A stretch of 64,000 nucleotides of DNA from Waddliaceae bacterium (lineage in GTDB: Bacteria; Chlamydiota; Chlamydiia; Chlamydiales; GCA-2709385), in NCBI GenBank assembly GCA_002709385.1, contig PAQS01000040.1, forward strand, positions 124,001-188,000. The letters run 5' to 3'. Position 1 is the first letter of the stretch, and each line of letters opens with the position of its first letter. Positions 51,611-59,312 of the stretch are shown here, one piece after another. The notes beneath the pieces were generated by a model. That model worked only from the letters and a program-made list of their open reading frames with translations, was not told where the DNA came from and did no database searches. Position numbers and translations under genes: made by a program.

Positions 51611-53503
51611 ATGGCAGACAGTGAAAAAACAGTAATTGTAGTCGGTGGCGGTCTAGCAGGATTAGCTGCAACGATGAAGCTAGCAGAAAATGGATGCACA
51701 GTTAAGTTAGTATCAGTAACTAAAGTAAAGCGTTCACATTCTGTATGTGCTCAAGGAGGAATCAACGCTGCAATGAATCTAATGGGTGAAGATGACTCCC
51801 CATTGATACATGCTTATGACACAATTAAAGGAGGGGATTTCTTAGCAAATCAGCCACCTATCCTTGAAATGTGTATGACAGCTCCTTCAATTATTCATAT
51901 GTTAGATCGTTACGGCTGTCCATTTAATCGTACTCCTGAAGGGAGAATGGATTTTAGACGATTTGGTGGAACACTTTATAATCGTACAGCTTTTTGTGGT
52001 GCCTCGACAGGACAACAGTTGCTCTATACTTTAGATGAACAAGTACGTCGGTGGGAAGCTAAAGGAAAAGTCGAAAAATTTGAAAACCATGAGTTTTTAC
52101 GACTTATTCAGGACGAGAAAGGAATTAGTCGAGGAATTGTCTTACAAGACTTATTCAATTTGAAGCTTGAGGTTTTAAAAGCTGATGCTGTAGTGATCGC
52201 TACAGGTGGATGTGGTTTAGTTTTTAAAAGATCTACCAACTCAACTTTTTGTACAGGAGCTGCTAACGGGCGACTTTACATGCAAGGAATGAAATATGCG
52301 AATGGAGAGTTTATTCAAATCCATCCATCAGCTATTCCGGGAAGAGATAAGCTTCGCTTGATGTCTGAATCAGCCAGAGGAGAAGGGGGACGTGTTTGGG
52401 TTTACGGTGATTCCTCCAAACAGATTCAAACTGCTAACGGCGAGATGATTCCTTGTGGAAAGACAGGAGAACCTTGGTACTTCCTAGAAGAACTTTACCC
52501 TGCTTTTGGTAACCTTGTTCCTAGAGATATTGGAGCTCGTGAAATTTTACGAGTATGTGAATTAGGATTAGGTGTAGAGGGAGATATGCAAGTTTTCCTC
52601 GATGTTTCTCATCTATCTGACCAGAAAAAACATAAGCTAGATGCTATTCTTGATATCTATACAAAATTTACTGGAGATGACCCTAGAAAGATTCCAATGA
52701 AAATCTTTCCTGCTATGCATTACACAATGGGTGGTGCTTGGGTTGATTGGCCGGCAGCAGATGACTCTGATCGATGGGATCGTTTCAGACAAATGACAAA
52801 CCTTCCAGGCTGTTTCAATGTTGGAGAGAGTGATTATCAATATCATGGTGCAAACCGCCTTGGCGCAAACTCTCTTCTCTCTTGTATTTACGCAGGGCTT
52901 GTTGTTGGTGGAGAAGTTCCACGTTATTTAGATAGCTTAGATTCATCTTATCGAGATTGTTCAAGTACTCTATTTGATCAAGCGTTAAAAACTGAAGAAG
53001 ATGTACGTAATGAGATTATGGAACGTGATGGAAAAGAAAACGTACACGCTCTCCATGATGAACTTGCAGATCTTATGGTTGGTAATGTTACTGTAAAAAG
53101 AAATAATGCGGATTTATCTAAGACACTTGAAGGTTTAGAAACAATACGAGAGAGAGCAAAACATATTACTCTAGATGATAAGAGTCGAGTTGCTAATCAA
53201 ACGTATGTTTTTGCACGACAGTTTGAACCTATGCTAGAACTGGCCATTGTTATTGCTAAAGGAGCTCTCTTACGTAATGAATTCCGTGGAGCTCATTACA
53301 AACCAGAGTTTCCTGAAAGAGATGATAAAAATTGGCTTAAGACAACGATTGCTGAGTACGATAAAGAGAATGGAGGAGCTAAGATTAGCTATGAGCCTGT
53401 AGATATCCGCCATCTCGAACCTATTTTGCGCGACTATACAAAAGCAAAAAAAGTGAAGCCAAAGCTAAAAAATGTTCCCGCAAATCTTCAGCTTCCTATT
53501 TAG
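51611..53503 (+). CDS. sdhA: Succinate dehydrogenase flavoprotein subunit
   Basis: 630 residues. FAD-binding VVGGGLAGLAATMKLAE at the N terminus, the covalent-FAD histidine in RSHSVCAQGGINAAM, active-site region LMSESARGEGGRVW and the C-terminal HGANRLGANSLLS. Closest in style to the B. subtilis SdhA. Oxidises succinate to fumarate in the TCA cycle at the inner membrane. 30 bases after sdhC. Confidence 0.96.
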   Translation: MADSEKTVIVVGGGLAGLAATMKLAENGCTVKLVSVTKVKRSHSVCAQGGINAAMNLMGEDDSPLIHAYDTIKGGDFLANQPPILEMCMTAPSIIHMLDRYGCPFNRTPEGRMDFRRFGGTLYNRTAFCGASTGQQLLYTLDEQVRRWEAKGKVEKFENHEFLRLIQDEKGISRGIVLQDLFNLKLEVLKADAVVIATGGCGLVFKRSTNSTFCTGAANGRLYMQGMKYANGEFIQIHPSAIPGRDKLRLMSESARGEGGRVWVYGDSSKQIQTANGEMIPCGKTGEPWYFLEELYPAFGNLVPRDIGAREILRVCELGLGVEGDMQVFLDVSHLSDQKKHKLDAILDIYTKFTGDDPRKIPMKIFPAMHYTMGGAWVDWPAADDSDRWDRFRQMTNLPGCFNVGESDYQYHGANRLGANSLLSCIYAGLVVGGEVPRYLDSLDSSYRDCSSTLFDQALKTEEDVRNEIMERDGKENVHALHDELADLMVGNVTVKRNNADLSKTLEGLETIRERAKHITLDDKSRVANQTYVFARQFEPMLELAIVIAKGALLRNEFRGAHYKPEFPERDDKNWLKTTIAEYDKENGGAKISYEPVDIRHLEPILRDYTKAKKVKPKLKNVPANLQLPI

Positions 53504-53529
53504 GTAGATGAAATACAAATGAGGTGTAT

Positions 53530-54297
53530 ATGAGTAAACAATTTACACTTAAAATCTACCGCGGCCAACCGGGAAAGCAGTACTGGGAAGAATTTCGCTT
53601 AGATTTGAAGCCTGCAATGAATGTTATTTCTGCACTCATGGATATTAGAAGAGATCCAGTCAATACACAAAACCAAAGAGTAGAACCGGTTGTGTGGGAA
53701 GATGGGTGTCTAGAAGAAGTCTGTGGTTCTTGTTCTATGTTAGTCAATGGAAGACCAAGGCAGGCTTGTACCGCTCTCATCGCTCCAATTCTTGAGGAAT
53801 CTAAGAGTAAGGTCATTACTTTAGCTCCATTTACAAAGTTCCCTTTAGTTAGAGATCTTATGGTGGATCGAACAAGAATGTTTGAAAATTTAAAAAAAGT
53901 TCAGGCTTGGATTGAGGGAGATAGTAGCCATGATCGTGGACCTGGTCCATCTGTAAGCCAGGCAAAACAAGAGGTCATGTATACTCTTTCTACATGTATG
54001 ACTTGTGGTTGCTGTTCAGAGTCTTGTCCCCAGGTAAACAATGAATCAGAATTTATGGGGCCTGCGCCAATTTCTCAGGTTCGGCTTTTCAATACACACC
54101 CAACAGGAAAAAATACAGCTTCTAAGAGACTGCATAAGCTGATGGGTGCAGATGGTATTAGTAGTTGTGGTAATGCACAGAACTGTTACGAGGTTTGTCC
54201 TAAAAATATCCCTTTAACAGAGTCTATTAGTGCTATTGGCAGACAAGTTACGATTCAGGCAGTGAAAGATCTCTTTAGTTTTCCTGAAGAAGATTAA
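53530..54297 (+). CDS. sdhB: Succinate dehydrogenase iron-sulfur subunit
   Basis: 255 residues. N-terminal [2Fe-2S] ferredoxin domain with CLEEVCGSCSMLVNG and a further Cys in RQACTA; C-terminal helical domain with CMTCGCCSESCPQ and CGNAQNCYEVCPKNIP for [4Fe-4S] and [3Fe-4S] clusters. ATG 53530 with GAGG five bases before it is preferred over GTG 53524. Passes electrons from FAD to the SdhC haems. Last gene of sdhCAB, followed by a strong terminator. Confidence 0.96.
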   Translation: MSKQFTLKIYRGQPGKQYWEEFRLDLKPAMNVISALMDIRRDPVNTQNQRVEPVVWEDGCLEEVCGSCSMLVNGRPRQACTALIAPILEESKSKVITLAPFTKFPLVRDLMVDRTRMFENLKKVQAWIEGDSSHDRGPGPSVSQAKQEVMYTLSTCMTCGCCSESCPQVNNESEFMGPAPISQVRLFNTHPTGKNTASKRLHKLMGADGISSCGNAQNCYEVCPKNIPLTESISAIGRQVTIQAVKDLFSFPEED

Positions 54298-54316
54298 ATA
54301 CGCTTACTACATTTCC

Positions 54317-54347
54317 AGCGCAACAATTATCTGTTGCGCTTCTTTTT
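54317..54347 (+). terminator. Rho-independent terminator of sdhCAB
   Basis: Perfect 9-bp GC-rich stem (AGCGCAACA at 54317-54325, TGTTGCGCT at 54332-54340), six-base loop, followed by TCTTTTT. It lies 20 bases past the sdhB stop codon. Confidence 0.9.
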
Positions 54348-54378
54348 ACCTTCAGAAATTGCTTCAATAATAAATAAC

Positions 54379-54621
54379 TTAGAACTCGTTTTTATATGGG
54401 CGAACTACAGAGAAGAAGAGTCCATTGAGAGTAAATATATAACTGAGAGTAAGCAGAACAATTTTCAAGAAAAAGTTTCTCTCCGCCTTAGCTCTAATAT
54501 GACGTGGCATACGGCTTGTAATCTTATTGAATACAGTTTCTATCCAGTTCCTATCAAAATTTTGTCGCAGACGTAATAAATTACGATTATTTGATCTAAT
54601 ATTGAAAAGTTTCCTAAGCAA
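54379..54621 (-). pseudogene. Remnant of a transposase C terminus (IS982-like)
   Basis: On the minus strand an 80-residue open stretch contains NWIETVFNKITSRMPRHIRA followed by FFLKIVLLTLSYIF. This reads like the C-terminal end of IS982-type DDE transposases, where R-IE-xx-F-S-xx-T-xx-F-x-xx-I precedes a hydrophobic helix. The frame is closed by a stop at 54631-54633 and I find no upstream transposase domain or DDE residues in the neighbouring 150 bases, so it is a decayed fragment. Inverted terminal repeats were not found. Assignment from memory of family sequences, moderate confidence. Confidence 0.5.
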
Positions 54622-54933
54622 TCTTAAGAACTATAAACGAAGGGGCTATAAGAGTAATTTTTAGAAGGTTTTTCTTCACCTATCTTTAGAAACATCCCCT
54701 AAATCTGACCTTCATCTAATGCATTGGAAGCAAAGATTAGGTAGCTATTGAGGGGGTAATCGAAAATATAGCTAAAGTTCTTTCTGTGATCTCAGTAACT
54801 CTGCGGTAATAAAATAGAAGAAAGAAAAGAAAGTGCTTCAGTAATAGAGGCATAAAAAAAGCTCTCTCAGAGAACTGAGAGAGCTGAATATCTTTCGGAA
54901 GAAGAGAGCGAACTCTCTTACTTTCCTCTCAGA
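54622..54933. other. Gene-free stretch between transposase remnant and porin
   Basis: No open frame of note; contains the porin terminator at 54861-54884. Together with 54341-54378 it may be further decayed insertion-element sequence, but no repeats support that. Confidence 0.4.
54854..54884 (-). terminator. Rho-independent terminator of the porin gene
   Basis: Perfect 10-bp stem (GCTCTCTCAG at 54861-54870, CTGAGAGAGC at 54875-54884) with a four-base loop and, on the minus strand, a run of seven T (complement of 54854-54860). One of the strongest terminators in the window, fitting a highly expressed gene. Confidence 0.92.
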
Positions 54934-56178
54934 CTAGAAGCTGAACACACCTGTGATCACACCGATGTCATTGTCTTGGTGAATAGCACTGGTATTCTTT
55001 GTGCTGCTGAACACCCATTCGCCGCGAACACGAACGTTTGGATATGGTAGCCAGTTTACACCTAAGATATGCTCAGAACCTCTCCAGTTAGAGTTAACAG
55101 GATTTGTTCTTAGAACGTCATAGCGGTAGAAGAATAACCAGTTATCATTCAATCTATAAGCAGGCTGAGTGTAGAATGCAAAGATGTCGTTTGCCATGTC
55201 ATCTTCCCAGCTATAGAAGAACTCATTTTTCCAAATGAAGTGATCCCAATCCCAAAGAACATCGATTCCAACTAGGTTGTAGTCGTTGATTTCATCAGAG
55301 AAAATATCCTGCCAAGTGTAGTTATATGTTTCTTCACCGCAGAAAGTACCGCCTGCACGCTTTCCGTGGAAGAAGTTACCACCAACAGTCAAACCAATTT
55401 CCATCATGCTCCAAGCAACACGAGCACCAGCAAGAATATTGATTGGACCAGCATCATAAGTACCAGTGAAAGCATTGTACTCAATCATCATGCTGTCGTT
55501 GTCGCCCATGTAAACTTTACCATGAACGTTCAAACCTGTTAGGTGTGTTGGGAAAATTGTTTCTCCACCATGTGGACGTAAAAACATTGGCTTTAAAGCT
55601 TCCATTAACATTGGCTGGAAGTGCTCAATGTTGATGATACCCATTGGAGTAGCAAAACGACCCCACTGAACTTGTAACCAATCAGCATAAGTATAGTTAG
55701 CCCAAGCTACATCTACACAAGAATTCCAGCAGAACTCACGGAAAAAAGGAGAGTCTGGGTCTTCCATATCAAGAGCTGAATTGTAGCTGAAAGATAAAGC
55801 AGCAAAGAACATTAGATCTTCGCGGAGCATAGCTTTCATGATCAAATCAACTTCTTGAATGTTGAATGAAAGATGCTCAAAATCACCTAGGTCTGAACGA
55901 ATGTATGTCATTCCTGTGTGAAGGTATCCACCGAAATCAAAATGCATGGCATCAAACGCGTGAACGTTAGCGCGATGACTTTGCTCACCATCACTGTTTG
56001 AAGTTCCATCATAACTTGTAAAACCGCCCATTCCACCATTCTGCTCTAGACGATCTAGACGCGACATAATGTTTTGGAGCGTATCATCTTGCCTTCCACC
56101 TGCCGCATAGGCATAGCCGCTTACTAGCATTAACGCTAGTAGAGACTGATAGAAGATTTTCCACTTGCTGAAGCTCAT
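54934..56178 (-). CDS. Outer-membrane beta-barrel porin
   Basis: 414 residues. Signal peptide (FYQSLLALMLVSGYAYA, cleaved before AGGRQ), then a short coiled-coil-like segment with DTLQNIMSRLDRLEQNGG typical of trimeric porins of environmental chlamydiae and others, then amphipathic beta strands rich in aromatic residues to a C-terminal Phe (GVFSF), the usual barrel-insertion signal. The codon use looks more GC-rich than that of the neighbours and the gene has a very strong GGGAGGA site before ATG 56178 (a TTG directly upstream is not used) and a strong terminator, so it is probably highly expressed and may be a MOMP-like major protein. No clear homology to classical MOMP. Confidence 0.85.
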   Translation of the reverse strand: MSFSKWKIFYQSLLALMLVSGYAYAAGGRQDDTLQNIMSRLDRLEQNGGMGGFTSYDGTSNSDGEQSHRANVHAFDAMHFDFGGYLHTGMTYIRSDLGDFEHLSFNIQEVDLIMKAMLREDLMFFAALSFSYNSALDMEDPDSPFFREFCWNSCVDVAWANYTYADWLQVQWGRFATPMGIINIEHFQPMLMEALKPMFLRPHGGETIFPTHLTGLNVHGKVYMGDNDSMMIEYNAFTGTYDAGPINILAGARVAWSMMEIGLTVGGNFFHGKRAGGTFCGEETYNYTWQDIFSDEINDYNLVGIDVLWDWDHFIWKNEFFYSWEDDMANDIFAFYTQPAYRLNDNWLFFYRYDVLRTNPVNSNWRGSEHILGVNWLPYPNVRVRGEWVFSSTKNTSAIHQDNDIGVITGVFSF

Positions 56179-56674
56179 CAAGGATTCCTCCCAATGTTAC
56201 AGACCTTTCCAACGTGTAATGGGGGTCTTCTGCGTTTATTGTTCTACGATTCTTTATCGTTCTGATCTGTCTCAACGAGCACGACAGCACTCGCCAATAA
56301 GACGTTTTTCTCAAGCCTAAATAAACGGAGGTTTTTAATCAAATAAATCTTTTTTATCTTTTTTTTTTATTCAGAAAACCCCTGAGAATCAACTCTCAAA
56401 GGGAAATAGATGAATCACTAGATATTGATAGTGATGAACTTAGGAATAATTAATGAAAAGGTTTAGTCTAGTGAAACAATAGGTACTTGTGGTAGAATAA
56501 AGGTAACAAAAAGAGTTATTCTGTTTGTCTGCTGCTTAGGAACGCCTGTCTTTTTGTTGCAATCGACGATATTTTTTTTATTAGGGGACCACGACGCTAG
56601 GGAAGAAGCGCCCTTGTATTTTACAAACGGCTTTCGACCTTGGGAAATGGACCCACCTGTATCAACCATGTTGA
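56179..56674. other. Porin leader and unexplained GC-rich stretch
   Basis: About 495 bases. The left part (56179-56340) is the likely porin promoter and leader. A 7-bp hairpin lies at 56414-56435 (ATCACTA/TAGTGAT). The right part (56580-56674) is clearly GC-richer than its surroundings and contains several short self-complementary segments (for example TTGTA/TACAA near 56615 and ATCAAC/GTTGAT near 56668). I could not match it to tRNA, tmRNA, RNase P, SRP or 6S RNA. A 68-codon minus-strand frame (56463-56669) covers most of it and is listed separately. Confidence 0.4.
56463..56669 (-). CDS. Possible small protein or spurious frame over a structured region
   Basis: 68 codons on the minus strand starting at ATG 56669, inside the region right after the lipoate ligase stop. 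The sequence begins MVDTGGSISQGRKPF and ends in a hydrophobic stretch (LFVTFILPQVPIVSL). No ribosome-binding site is evident because the region before it is the end of lplA. It may be a real short gene, but the GC-rich content and short stems underneath fit a non-coding RNA equally well. Confidence 0.2.
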   Translation of the reverse strand: MVDTGGSISQGRKPFVKYKGASSLASWSPNKKNIVDCNKKTGVPKQQTNRITLFVTFILPQVPIVSLD

Positions 56675-57412
56675 TTAGGCCGAGACAGGAACCTTTGTAG
56701 CAGACGTTTTTTCTATTCGAGTCGCCTGACGATGTGGTTTTTCTAAAATTTTGCGTACATTGTTTAAGTTACTCTCTACGCAGTGAAATCTTTCAGATAA
56801 GAGATGTTTTATTTGTACACTAACGTGCTGGGGAGAAAGTTGATATTCTTCAAGAGTACAAAGAAAATCATAGTGATTACGGGAGTCTCTGTATTTAGGT
56901 CTTCTTTTCGGAAGTTTAAGGATATTCATCCGCTCTGAATCAAATTTATACAAAAATGAACTATGTTGTATCCAGCGATCTTTAGTAATGCTTTGTGCAT
57001 TACCTCCAAATTTTCGATTATTTAAAGTATAATCGTTTTCGCGACATGCAAAAGCTGGTGATGGAAATACTTTTTGATAAATTTCAGTCACCCAGTTCAT
57101 AACATCTCCAGGAAAACAACCATTTTTTAAGAGGGATTTATTTCCAATAAAACTGATAAATAAGGTGTCTTCATCTACAACAACTGTTCCTCCTCCAGAA
57201 AAACGACGAATAAGAGAGATAGAGTTTTTTTCTAGTTGATCATGATCAATGAGATCTTCAATCCGATTGGAGATTCCAAGTACTATAGCAGGGGGGCTAC
57301 CTATATTAATGATACACCAGTTGCGATGATCAATACGTAATAAGGCTTCTTCAATTTGAAGCTGCTCATATATGGAAAGATTTTTAAGATATAGGGTATG
57401 TATTTTAGTCAT
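56675..57412 (-). CDS. Lipoate-protein ligase A-like protein
   Basis: 245 residues, LplA/LipB fold. The lipoyl-AMP-binding signature RRFSGGGTVVVDEDTL (near residue 68) and the catalytic-lysine region NDYTLNNRKFGGNAQSI (near 125) are present. It attaches lipoate (scavenged or as lipoyl-AMP) to E2 or GcvH proteins. It lacks the extra C-terminal domain of E. coli LplA, as in many short forms. No lipA or lipB is nearby. 25 bases after it starts the next upstream gene (57438 stop), so it is probably co-transcribed with the GGDEF pair. Confidence 0.85.
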   Translation of the reverse strand: MTKIHTLYLKNLSIYEQLQIEEALLRIDHRNWCIINIGSPPAIVLGISNRIEDLIDHDQLEKNSISLIRRFSGGGTVVVDEDTLFISFIGNKSLLKNGCFPGDVMNWVTEIYQKVFPSPAFACRENDYTLNNRKFGGNAQSITKDRWIQHSSFLYKFDSERMNILKLPKRRPKYRDSRNHYDFLCTLEEYQLSPQHVSVQIKHLLSERFHCVESNLNNVRKILEKPHRQATRIEKTSATKVPVSA

Positions 57413-57437
57413 GTGTATAAATGATAAAGTAAGTTAC

Positions 57438-57974
57438 TTAACGTTGGCCAATCTCATCTACATCTTCGGGCTTTACTGCATAGTGCTTGAGTTTTCGGCC
57501 TGATTTATATGCAATGATAACAAGACTACCATGTTTCATCGCTTTAACATCTACTATACGATCGATCGATCGACCATTGACAACAGCATAAACTTTTGCT
57601 TTAGCATCGGAACGGATAATTTGTGTAAAGGCCTCTTCTAAATCTTGTGCAAGAGTACGAGGATCGACAGTAAGATATTTACGGGTTTTAACAGCGTCAA
57701 CGTGAACATCAATAATCTCATCAGGTTGATCAATAATAAGAGTTTGATCAACATCGATACTGTCGTCTAAATCACCATCTACATAAGTACTGTTGCTAAT
57801 AGTTCCTTGACTGATATGTGTGTTCTGAATTTGTGTATGGCTCTCATCAATGAAATTCTGACTTCCATACATTTCAATTTCTTGTTCGTTCGTCGTGGTA
57901 CTGCTAGTAGACATAGCACTTGCATATAAAGAAATACTGAATAGTAGATTGAATAAGACCAAAAAAAATTTCAT
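57438..57974 (-). CDS. Secreted protein of unknown function coupled to a GGDEF gene
   Basis: 178 residues. Signal peptide (FFLVLFNLLFSISLYASA), then a Ser/Thr/Gln-rich low-complexity segment to about residue 65 and a compact alpha/beta domain (70-178) of no family I recognise. Its start overlaps the end of the GGDEF gene by four bases (ATGA), so the two are translated together. A periplasmic sensor or effector partner for the c-di-GMP enzyme is a reasonable guess, not more. Lipoate ligase follows 25 bases later. Confidence 0.6.
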   Translation of the reverse strand: MKFFLVLFNLLFSISLYASAMSTSSTTTNEQEIEMYGSQNFIDESHTQIQNTHISQGTISNSTYVDGDLDDSIDVDQTLIIDQPDEIIDVHVDAVKTRKYLTVDPRTLAQDLEEAFTQIIRSDAKAKVYAVVNGRSIDRIVDVKAMKHGSLVIIAYKSGRKLKHYAVKPEDVDEIGQR

Positions 57975-58933
57975 AACTGTACTGGAGTTCGATTGTTTAC
58001 AACAAACTGATCGCGGCCGTTTTCTTTAGCACAATAGAGTGCTTGATCAGCATTAGCAATCAGTTGGTCCAATTGTTTTTTTTCGTCATGTAATGTCGCT
58101 TTAGGATTTTCTAATGTTGAAATTCCCATAGAAACAGTGATTTTTAATGTTCCACTTCGTGTTTTAAATTCATGGGAACGAATAGAATTCCATAATTTAT
58201 TTGCTACAACACTTGAATGCTTGATTGAAGTATGTGGTAAAAGAATGACAAATTCATCGCCCCCAAAACGACCAATAATATCATATTTTCTTAACTCGTG
58301 CACCATAAGATCAGCTAAAGTATGCAAAACATCATCTGCAGTTTGATGACCGTATTGATCGTTTATCTCTTTAAAGTAGTCAATATCAAGCATCATTAAT
58401 GTTAATGATTCTTGACTTCTACGAGCTTTAGCAATTTCTTTCAAAGCATAGCTTCGTAGAGCACCTCTATTATAAACATGAGTTAAATCATCCCTTTCAG
58501 ATCGTAACTTCAAAGAATCAAAAGATTTTTTCGCATGTTCACGCTCATCTTGTGATTGTAAAATTACAGAAATACGACCGCGTAATTCTTCTGGATGAAA
58601 AGGCCGTGTGATTAAATCTCTTACTCCCATTTTGAATGCTTCCAAAATAATGCTTTCAGATAAATCACTAGCGATAAATAAAATAGGTAGTGAAGAAAAA
58701 TCTCTGACTTCTCGTACACGTCGACAAAAAAGCAAACCATCAATTTCGGGTAAGTTTTGTTCCACAAGCATTAGACAATATGATTTATGAGTCAGAAGCT
58801 CCATAGCTTCAGTAGCATTACTTACTGTATCGACAATGTAATTATCTTTTAAGTGAGTGCTTGTTAACTCATGAAGATCACTAGTATGACTCACAACAAG
58901 CAGCTTATGGGATAAAGGGGCCTCTGATGTCAT
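57971..58933 (-). CDS. REC-GGDEF diguanylate cyclase with degenerate receiver
   Basis: 320 residues. The N-terminal 125 residues have the receiver fold (KLLVVSHTSDLHEL, CLMLVEQNLPEIDG, LITRPFHPEEL) but every key residue is changed: the acidic pair is Ser-His, the phosphoacceptor Asp is Glu58, the Ser/Thr is Ala, and the Lys is Arg110. The C-terminal GGDEF domain (145-320) starts with DDLTHVYNR and has an intact RFGGDEFVILLP (224-228) plus an I-site RKYD five residues upstream, so it should make c-di-GMP with product inhibition. ATG 58933 with GGAG is preferred over ATG 58948, which has none. Followed by the coupled secreted protein. Confidence 0.9.
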   Translation of the reverse strand: MTSEAPLSHKLLVVSHTSDLHELTSTHLKDNYIVDTVSNATEAMELLTHKSYCLMLVEQNLPEIDGLLFCRRVREVRDFSSLPILFIASDLSESIILEAFKMGVRDLITRPFHPEELRGRISVILQSQDEREHAKKSFDSLKLRSERDDLTHVYNRGALRSYALKEIAKARRSQESLTLMMLDIDYFKEINDQYGHQTADDVLHTLADLMVHELRKYDIIGRFGGDEFVILLPHTSIKHSSVVANKLWNSIRSHEFKTRSGTLKITVSMGISTLENPKATLHDEKKQLDQLIANADQALYCAKENGRDQFVVNNRTPVQL

Positions 58934-58948
58934 GGCTCTCCAGGTCAT

Positions 58949-59312
58949 TTTTAGTTTTAAAATCTATATAGCAAATAATTACTTATTAGGAAAAAAAGAG
59001 ATATCTGAAGGAGTGAGAGCTATTTTCATGTAAGCCTCATTGTTTATCTAATCTCTTTCCTAGTCCTGTTACCTCCGGCTACCTAGGTGCTGTTAGAAAA
59101 AATACGAGAAAAGACCAATAAACAGTGTAAGTTGAATTTTCTCGATGACCTTTTTAAGAAAATTTTAAAAATAGAGAAATCTTAAGTATTTGAAATTTAG
59201 CGTTCTTTAAAAAGTAGTAAATAAAAACTTCAACTATATATTTATAGTAACTAAATTAGAAGAATCTAGATTCATCTGAGCGAAGCACATAAACGTAAAC
59301 GCGGAGATAGAA
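58949..59312. other. Divergent intergenic region, GGDEF gene / DUF1302 cassette
   Basis: 364 bases, very AT-rich from 59160 on, with no gene. A palindrome CCTAGG lies at 59091-59096. The leader of the DUF1302 gene ends in GCGGAG, 8 bases before its ATG. No definite -10/-35 could be assigned. Confidence 0.45.

Noticed and set aside
54334-54576. 80-codon plus-strand frame between sdhB and porin
   Set aside because: Antisense to the transposase-like fragment and starts inside the sdh terminator; the minus-strand reading has the protein-like content.
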